Below are positions 4,570 to 6,764 of a DNA stretch of 6,764 nucleotides, in pieces. The stretch is from assembly GCA_900548795.1 (NCBI GenBank), contig URLT01000091.1, positions 1 through 6,764 on the forward strand, given 5' to 3'. Every line of letters begins with the position of its first letter. Within the stretch, counting starts at the first letter, position 1. A program made the position numbers and the translations under genes. The stretch is from an uncultured Eubacteriales bacterium (lineage in GTDB: Bacteria > Bacillota > Clostridia > Oscillospirales > Oscillospiraceae). The notes beneath the pieces are model-generated. The model did no database searches. It was not told the DNA's origin and worked only from the letters and a program-made list of their open reading frames with translations.

Positions 4570-5583
4570 TTACTTCTTCAGCGCCTCTGCGACGGCGACG
4601 GCGACCGCGACGGTCGCGCCGACCATGGGGTTGTTGCCCATGCCGAGGAAGCCCATCATCTCGACGTGCGCCGGGACGGAGGACGAGCCTGCGAACTGCG
4701 CGTCGGAGTGCATACGACCCATGGTGTCGGTCATGCCATAGGAGGCCGGGCCTGCCGCCATGTTGTCCGGGTGCAGGGTACGACCCGTGCCGCCGCCGGA
4801 GGCGACGGAGAAGTACTTCTTGCCCTGCTCGATGCATTCCTTTTTATAGGTGCCTGCGACGGGGTGCTGGAAGCGGGTGGGGTTGGTGGAGTTGCCGGTG
4901 ATGGAGACGTCCACGCCCTCGTGGTGCATGATGGCAACGCCCTTGAGGGTAAAGGGCTCGTCCGGCGTGTAATAAAACGGCACCTTCCCGGCAAAGCTGT
5001 GATGGTAGTGCAGGATATAATCGCCGTAGATCGTTTCGCGATTGCGTGTAACAGAGTACATGTGGTGCAGCGAGACGCCGTTGCCGATGGAGGCAAAGGG
5101 GTCGCGCGTGAAATAGAGGTTGGGGATCGGCTCGAGAATAAAATGCGTGCGGTCGCTGCGCATAAAGGCCATGCCGCAGTTCAGGTGCAGCGGCAGCTCG
5201 TCAAAGCGCACGCCGCCCATGGTCTTCAGAACGAGCGCGTGCGGGTCCTCGATTGCCATCAGCAGCTCGACCAGCGCCTCGCGGTAGCTGTCAGCAACGC
5301 AGCCGCTGCGGTGAATAAAATCATTGATAAACTGCTGCCGCAGCGCCTCGCTCTGCGCAAGCGTCTGCGCAGTCAGTTCGGAAAGGTAGAACACCTGCAC
5401 ACCCTGCGCGCGCAGGACATTGGCAAAAGCGTCATGCTCTGTCTGCGCACCGCGCAGGTAGGGAATGTCGTCAAAAAGCAGACGCGCCATGGAATTCGGC
5501 GCAAGCTGCTCCAGCTCGCTGCCCGGACGGTGCAGGAGGACGGTTCGGAGTTGCGTAATTTCGCTTTGAATATGAATGGCCAT
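4570..5583 (-). CDS. In-frame chimera: arginine deiminase N-terminal half joined to GGGtGRT protein C-terminus
   Basis: The 337-residue frame has two unrelated halves. Residues 1 to about 212 are arginine deiminase (ArcA): SEITQLRTVLLHRPG (7-21), RLLFDDIPYL (34-43), TEHDAF (48-53), PNLYFTRDPFASIGNG (154-169), HHMYSVTRNRET (173-184) and HHSFAGKVP (194-202). ArcA should continue with EGGD, then the catalytic His-x-Asp and Cys, in a protein of about 400 residues. Here the sequence reads TLKG and switches to VAIMHHEGVDVSITGNSTNP (216-235), GGGTGRTLHPDNMAAGP (263-279) and FLGMGNNPMVGATVAVA (312-328), the C-terminal part of the uncharacterised GGGtGRT family. Asp161 of the FTRDPF motif remains, but the other deiminase catalytic residues are lost, so ADI activity is not expected. 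AGGAG lies nine bases before the ATG. A promoter and a terminator frame the gene. It could be a real fusion, a pseudogene made by deletion, or an assembly error. Confidence 0.8.
   Translation of the reverse strand: MAIHIQSEITQLRTVLLHRPGSELEQLAPNSMARLLFDDIPYLRGAQTEHDAFANVLRAQGVQVFYLSELTAQTLAQSEALRQQFINDFIHRSGCVADSYREALVELLMAIEDPHALVLKTMGGVRFDELPLHLNCGMAFMRSDRTHFILEPIPNLYFTRDPFASIGNGVSLHHMYSVTRNRETIYGDYILHYHHSFAGKVPFYYTPDEPFTLKGVAIMHHEGVDVSITGNSTNPTRFQHPVAGTYKKECIEQGKKYFSVASGGGTGRTLHPDNMAAGPASYGMTDTMGRMHSDAQFAGSSSVPAHVEMMGFLGMGNNPMVGATVAVAVAVAEALKK
4939..4970 (-). other. Fusion joint between ArcA and GGGtGRT parts
   Basis: The joint lies around residues 206-215 (TPDEPFTLKG). In ArcA the EGGD motif is expected here, and in GGGtGRT proteins, as I recall them, the sequence before VAIMHHEGVDV ends in EG. 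Both partners would share an Xaa-Gly pair (here AAG GGC G), so a crossover at a few matching bases would explain the joint. Confidence 0.6.
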
Positions 5584-5592
5584 GGGGAGTTT

Positions 5593-5630
5593 CTCCTGCT
5601 GCTTTTTTGTTTATTTTATCGCAGCAGGAG
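5593..5630 (-). promoter_or_regulatory. Perfect 10-bp inverted repeat spanning promoter and Shine-Dalgarno of the chimera
   Basis: The minus strand reads CTCCTGCTGC (5630-5621), an 18-nt AT-rich spacer, then GCAGCAGGAG (5602-5593). The right arm contains the Shine-Dalgarno AGGAG. The left arm falls in the spacer of the predicted promoter and the -10 lies between the arms. If transcription starts downstream of the -10, the repeat can only act in DNA, for example as an operator. A longer transcript would bury the ribosome site. Confidence 0.6.
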
Positions 5631-5641
5631 GAATTTATCAA
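5613..5641 (-). promoter_or_regulatory. Promoter of the ArcA-GGGtGRT chimera
   Basis: Minus-strand TTGATA (5641-5636), 17-bp spacer, TAAAAT (5618-5613). Each hexamer matches the sigma-A consensus at five of six positions. The start would be near 5606, leaving a leader of about 23 nt. Confidence 0.75.
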
Positions 5642-5822
5642 GAATTATTCAAACTTTTTTGCGAGTAATCTCGTGTAATATTCACGGATTCGTAAGAAAA
5701 CGAAATTAATTTTACTATTTTCTAATGTTCATTCAAAACGAGGGGATATTCTCCGCGTAACGACCCTTTCGCACGCATGAACATCCACCCGCCGCCACGT
5801 TCTGCAAGTCTGAAAGGGGAAA
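5642..5822. other. Intergenic stretch without a recognisable gene
   Basis: The AT-rich part (5642-5740) contains GAATAATTC next to the chimera promoter and an imperfect palindrome CGTGTAATATTCACG (5672-5686). Either could be an operator, but the match to ArgR boxes is poor. From 5741 to 5822 I see nothing. A 66-codon minus-strand frame (5722-5922) crosses the terminator at 5845-5876 and is not a credible gene. Confidence 0.5.
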
Positions 5823-5838
5823 GCTGCAAATTTGCAGC
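5823..5838. repeat. Perfect 16-bp palindrome
   Basis: GCTGCAAATTTGCAGC is fully self-complementary and lies seven bases beyond the T-tract of the lipoprotein terminator. It could bind a symmetric dimeric protein. No related copy occurs in the window. Confidence 0.5.
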
Positions 5839-5844
5839 AGGAAG

Positions 5845-5876
5845 AAAAAGCACGGTCTGCGTTTTGCAGACCGTGC
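5845..5876 (-). terminator. Rho-independent terminator of the small lipoprotein gene
   Basis: The minus strand has a perfect 11-bp stem, GCACGGTCTGC with GCAGACCGTGC, a 5-nt loop (AAAAC) and TTTTT (5849-5845). It begins 18 bases past the stop at 5895. Confidence 0.93.
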
Positions 5877-5894
5877 AGCCCGAAATTCGCCTTG

Positions 5895-6419
5895 TTACAG
5901 ACTTGCCGGGATTGCGTACCATACGCCGTCGATTTTTACGGCAAGCATGGCAAACGCGCCGTCATCTTCATCCGTATCGCCTTCCCAGGTACATTTATAA
6001 GAAAATCCATACATGTAGGCTTCTTCGATATCCAATTCCACGTCGGCCTCATTAGCATATTCATGTTCAGTATAGGTCAACTCATCCGCGTACTCTCCGA
6101 CAAGCTTGATTCCCCCAAACAGGGTGATTTCGACCTCATCCGCTTTCCAATGCGCGCTTCGCGTAGATTCTGCCATATATTCTCTCAGTTCGGCAGGTAC
6201 GCATTCGGCGACCTGATCCGGTTGGGTCTTGAAAAACGCGATTAAAAAGCGTTTCACGAGCGCTTCTCTTTCGTCCGCTTCATTGACAGTCGGGGCTTCA
6301 GTTCGTTCGACGCGCGACCGTTCTGTTTTCTCCGGGTTTTCCAGCAGCACGGACGCGGGGCTACAGGCGGATAGAAGGACTGTAAGGGCGCAGGCGAGGC
6401 AAAGCAGGATTCGTTTCAT
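5895..6419 (-). CDS. Small secreted lipoprotein, function unknown
   Basis: The 174-residue product has a lipoprotein signal: MKR, a hydrophobic core (4-16), and lipobox L16-S17-A18-C19. A charged linker (about 25-48) follows, then a compact domain with DEREALVKRFLIAFFKTQPD (49-68), an apparent first helix, and later alternating strands such as ADVELDIEEAYMYGFSYKCTW (124-144) and FAMLAVKIDGVWYAIPASL at the end. The layout of an N-terminal helix, beta strands and a final DGVWYAIP resembles NTF2-like or DUF4878-type lipoproteins, but I cannot assign a family. It is acidic and should face the outside. GAGG lies seven bases before the ATG. It has a consensus promoter overlapped by two palindromes and its own terminator, and it is divergent from an HTH regulator that probably controls it. 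Confidence 0.87.
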   Translation of the reverse strand: MKRILLCLACALTVLLSACSPASVLLENPEKTERSRVERTEAPTVNEADEREALVKRFLIAFFKTQPDQVAECVPAELREYMAESTRSAHWKADEVEITLFGGIKLVGEYADELTYTEHEYANEADVELDIEEAYMYGFSYKCTWEGDTDEDDGAFAMLAVKIDGVWYAIPASL

Positions 6420-6436
6420 CTTGGTTCCTCATTTCT

Positions 6437-6476
6437 ACAGAATATTACAGAATATTAACCGATATTGGTTAATATT
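6437..6476. repeat. 10-bp phased AT-rich repeats in the divergent control region
   Basis: Two exact copies of ACAGAATATT (6437-6446 and 6447-6456) are followed in register by AACCGATATT (6457-6466) and GGTTAATATT (6467-6476). All four decamers end in ATATT, once per helical turn. This could reflect bent DNA or cooperative protein binding on one face. Confidence 0.6.
6454..6473. promoter_or_regulatory. Palindromic operator candidate O1
   Basis: ATTAACC-GATATT-GGTTAAT has perfect 7-bp arms. It covers the predicted transcription start of the lipoprotein gene (about 6470). Its core ACCGATATTGGT resembles O2, 26 bp away centre to centre. Confidence 0.65.
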
Positions 6477-6506
6477 ATTATAGACCGAAATCGGTTATCA
6501 TGTCAA
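6477..6506 (-). promoter_or_regulatory. Promoter of the small lipoprotein gene
   Basis: Minus-strand TTGACA (6506-6501), 18-bp spacer, TATAAT (6482-6477): both hexamers are perfect sigma-A consensus. Such a strong promoter covered by palindromes is typical of repressor control. Confidence 0.88.
6484..6497. promoter_or_regulatory. Palindromic operator candidate O2
   Basis: ACCGAAATCGGT (6484-6495) is a 5-bp-arm palindrome in the spacer between -35 and -10 of the lipoprotein promoter. With O1 it gives the shared pattern ACCGAWATYGGTTA. Binding here should block RNA polymerase. Confidence 0.65.
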
Positions 6507-6531
6507 GTACAAAAAGGAACGTTGACATGAT
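6497..6531. promoter_or_regulatory. 10-bp perfect inverted repeat spanning the regulator's translation start
   Basis: ATCATGTCAA (6497-6506) and TTGACATGAT (6522-6531) are exact reverse complements 15 bases apart. The right arm contains the regulator's ATG and the spacer contains its Shine-Dalgarno AAGGA. The left arm contains the -35 of the divergent promoter. It may be a third operator or, in a long transcript, a hairpin hiding the start codon. Confidence 0.55.
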
Positions 6532-6764
6532 TTCTTACGAAAAACTGTGGGATGTGATGAAGCAACGCGGGGTCACGCAATACACATTGATCAAAACCTA
6601 TCGCGTCAGCCCCGCTCAGCTCACACGGCTGAAGCGCAACGAAAGCGTCAGTACGCATACAATTGAGATGTTTTGCAGAATTCTGAAATGCGACGTCGGC
6701 GATATTATGCAATACATTCCGGATGTTCCGAAAACGAAGAAAGATGACCCACCGGATTGGCGGG
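6527..6764 (+). CDS. XRE-type (HTH_26-like) transcriptional regulator, 3' end outside window
   Basis: The first 79 codons are present with no stop before the edge. The product reads MISYEKLWDVMKQRGVTQYT, then a helix-turn-helix in which TQYTLIKTYRVSPAQLTRLKRNESVSTHTIEMFCRIL (about 17-53) gives the two DNA-binding helices and the following dimer-type helix, then KCDVGDIMQYIPD (54-66) and a basic tail. The pattern MISY-LW-LM, S-L-RLK-NE-VS, I--FC--L-C-VGDI-QYI is typical of small Cro/CI-like HTH_26 proteins of Firmicutes and their mobile elements. AAGGA stands eight bases before the ATG. No strong plus-strand promoter is evident, although TATCAT (6496-6501) could be a -10. The palindromes between it and the lipoprotein gene are its likely binding sites, and self-repression is plausible. 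What it senses is unknown. Confidence 0.85.
   Translation, partial: MISYEKLWDVMKQRGVTQYTLIKTYRVSPAQLTRLKRNESVSTHTIEMFCRILKCDVGDIMQYIPDVPKTKKDDPPDWR

Noticed and set aside
5642..5690. ArgR/AhrC-type arginine box upstream of the ArcA-like gene
   Set aside because: GAATAATTC and TGAATATT resemble half sites, but the spacing does not fit the 18-bp box. Not enough to call.
4456..5709. Plus-strand open frame of 417 codons
   Set aside because: It is antisense to the chimera, includes that gene's terminator and promoter as coding sequence, and shows no family motif.
5722..5922. Minus-strand frame of 66 codons (and plus-strand frames at 5777-6245)
   Set aside because: It reads through the strong terminator at 5845-5876 and overlaps the lipoprotein's 3' end. 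There is no plausible Shine-Dalgarno and no recognisable motif.

Overview
The window reads as a chromosomal segment of a high-GC Firmicute, most likely a clostridial gut bacterium near the Oscillospiraceae. The support is AGGAGG-type ribosome binding sites, sigma-A promoters, lipobox lipoproteins, a GGGtGRT-family domain and a GTCATTGCGAGGAGCG-type dispersed repeat. This assignment is inference from sequence style, not a database match.

Layout. 1-1226 (-) is the N-terminal 408 codons of polynucleotide phosphorylase (pnp), cut by the window edge. Upstream of it is ribosomal protein S15 (rpsO, 1485-1751, -), giving the conserved rpsO-pnp order. Both genes have structured leaders. rpsO has a promoter, a hairpin and a possible three-way junction (1803-1866). 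pnp has a long hairpin (1251-1323) ending 13 nt before its Shine-Dalgarno, and a terminator (1352-1388) lies between the two genes. 1955-3226 (-) is a secreted lipoprotein with a duplicated beta-type domain. It is divergently transcribed from a small membrane protein of the 'small multi-drug export' family (3472-3945, +).

3946-4569 has no convincing gene. It holds a partial duplication of the 3' end of the membrane-protein gene, a 323-bp MITE-like element with terminal inverted repeats (4079-4402), and the terminator of the next gene. 4570-5583 (-) is the most unusual gene: the first half of arginine deiminase joined in frame to the C-terminal part of a GGGtGRT protein, with a change of codon usage at the joint. 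It has a consensus promoter and an inverted repeat that includes its Shine-Dalgarno.

5584-5894 is intergenic. 5895-6419 (-) is a small lipoprotein divergent from an XRE/HTH_26-type regulator (6527 to the edge, +). Their shared control region carries two related palindromes over the lipoprotein promoter and AT-rich blocks repeating every 10 bp, consistent with the regulator controlling both genes.

The genes do not form one pathway. rpsO-pnp is housekeeping, the regulator-lipoprotein pair looks like a self-contained unit, and the chimera probably arose by rearrangement, unless it is an assembly artefact.
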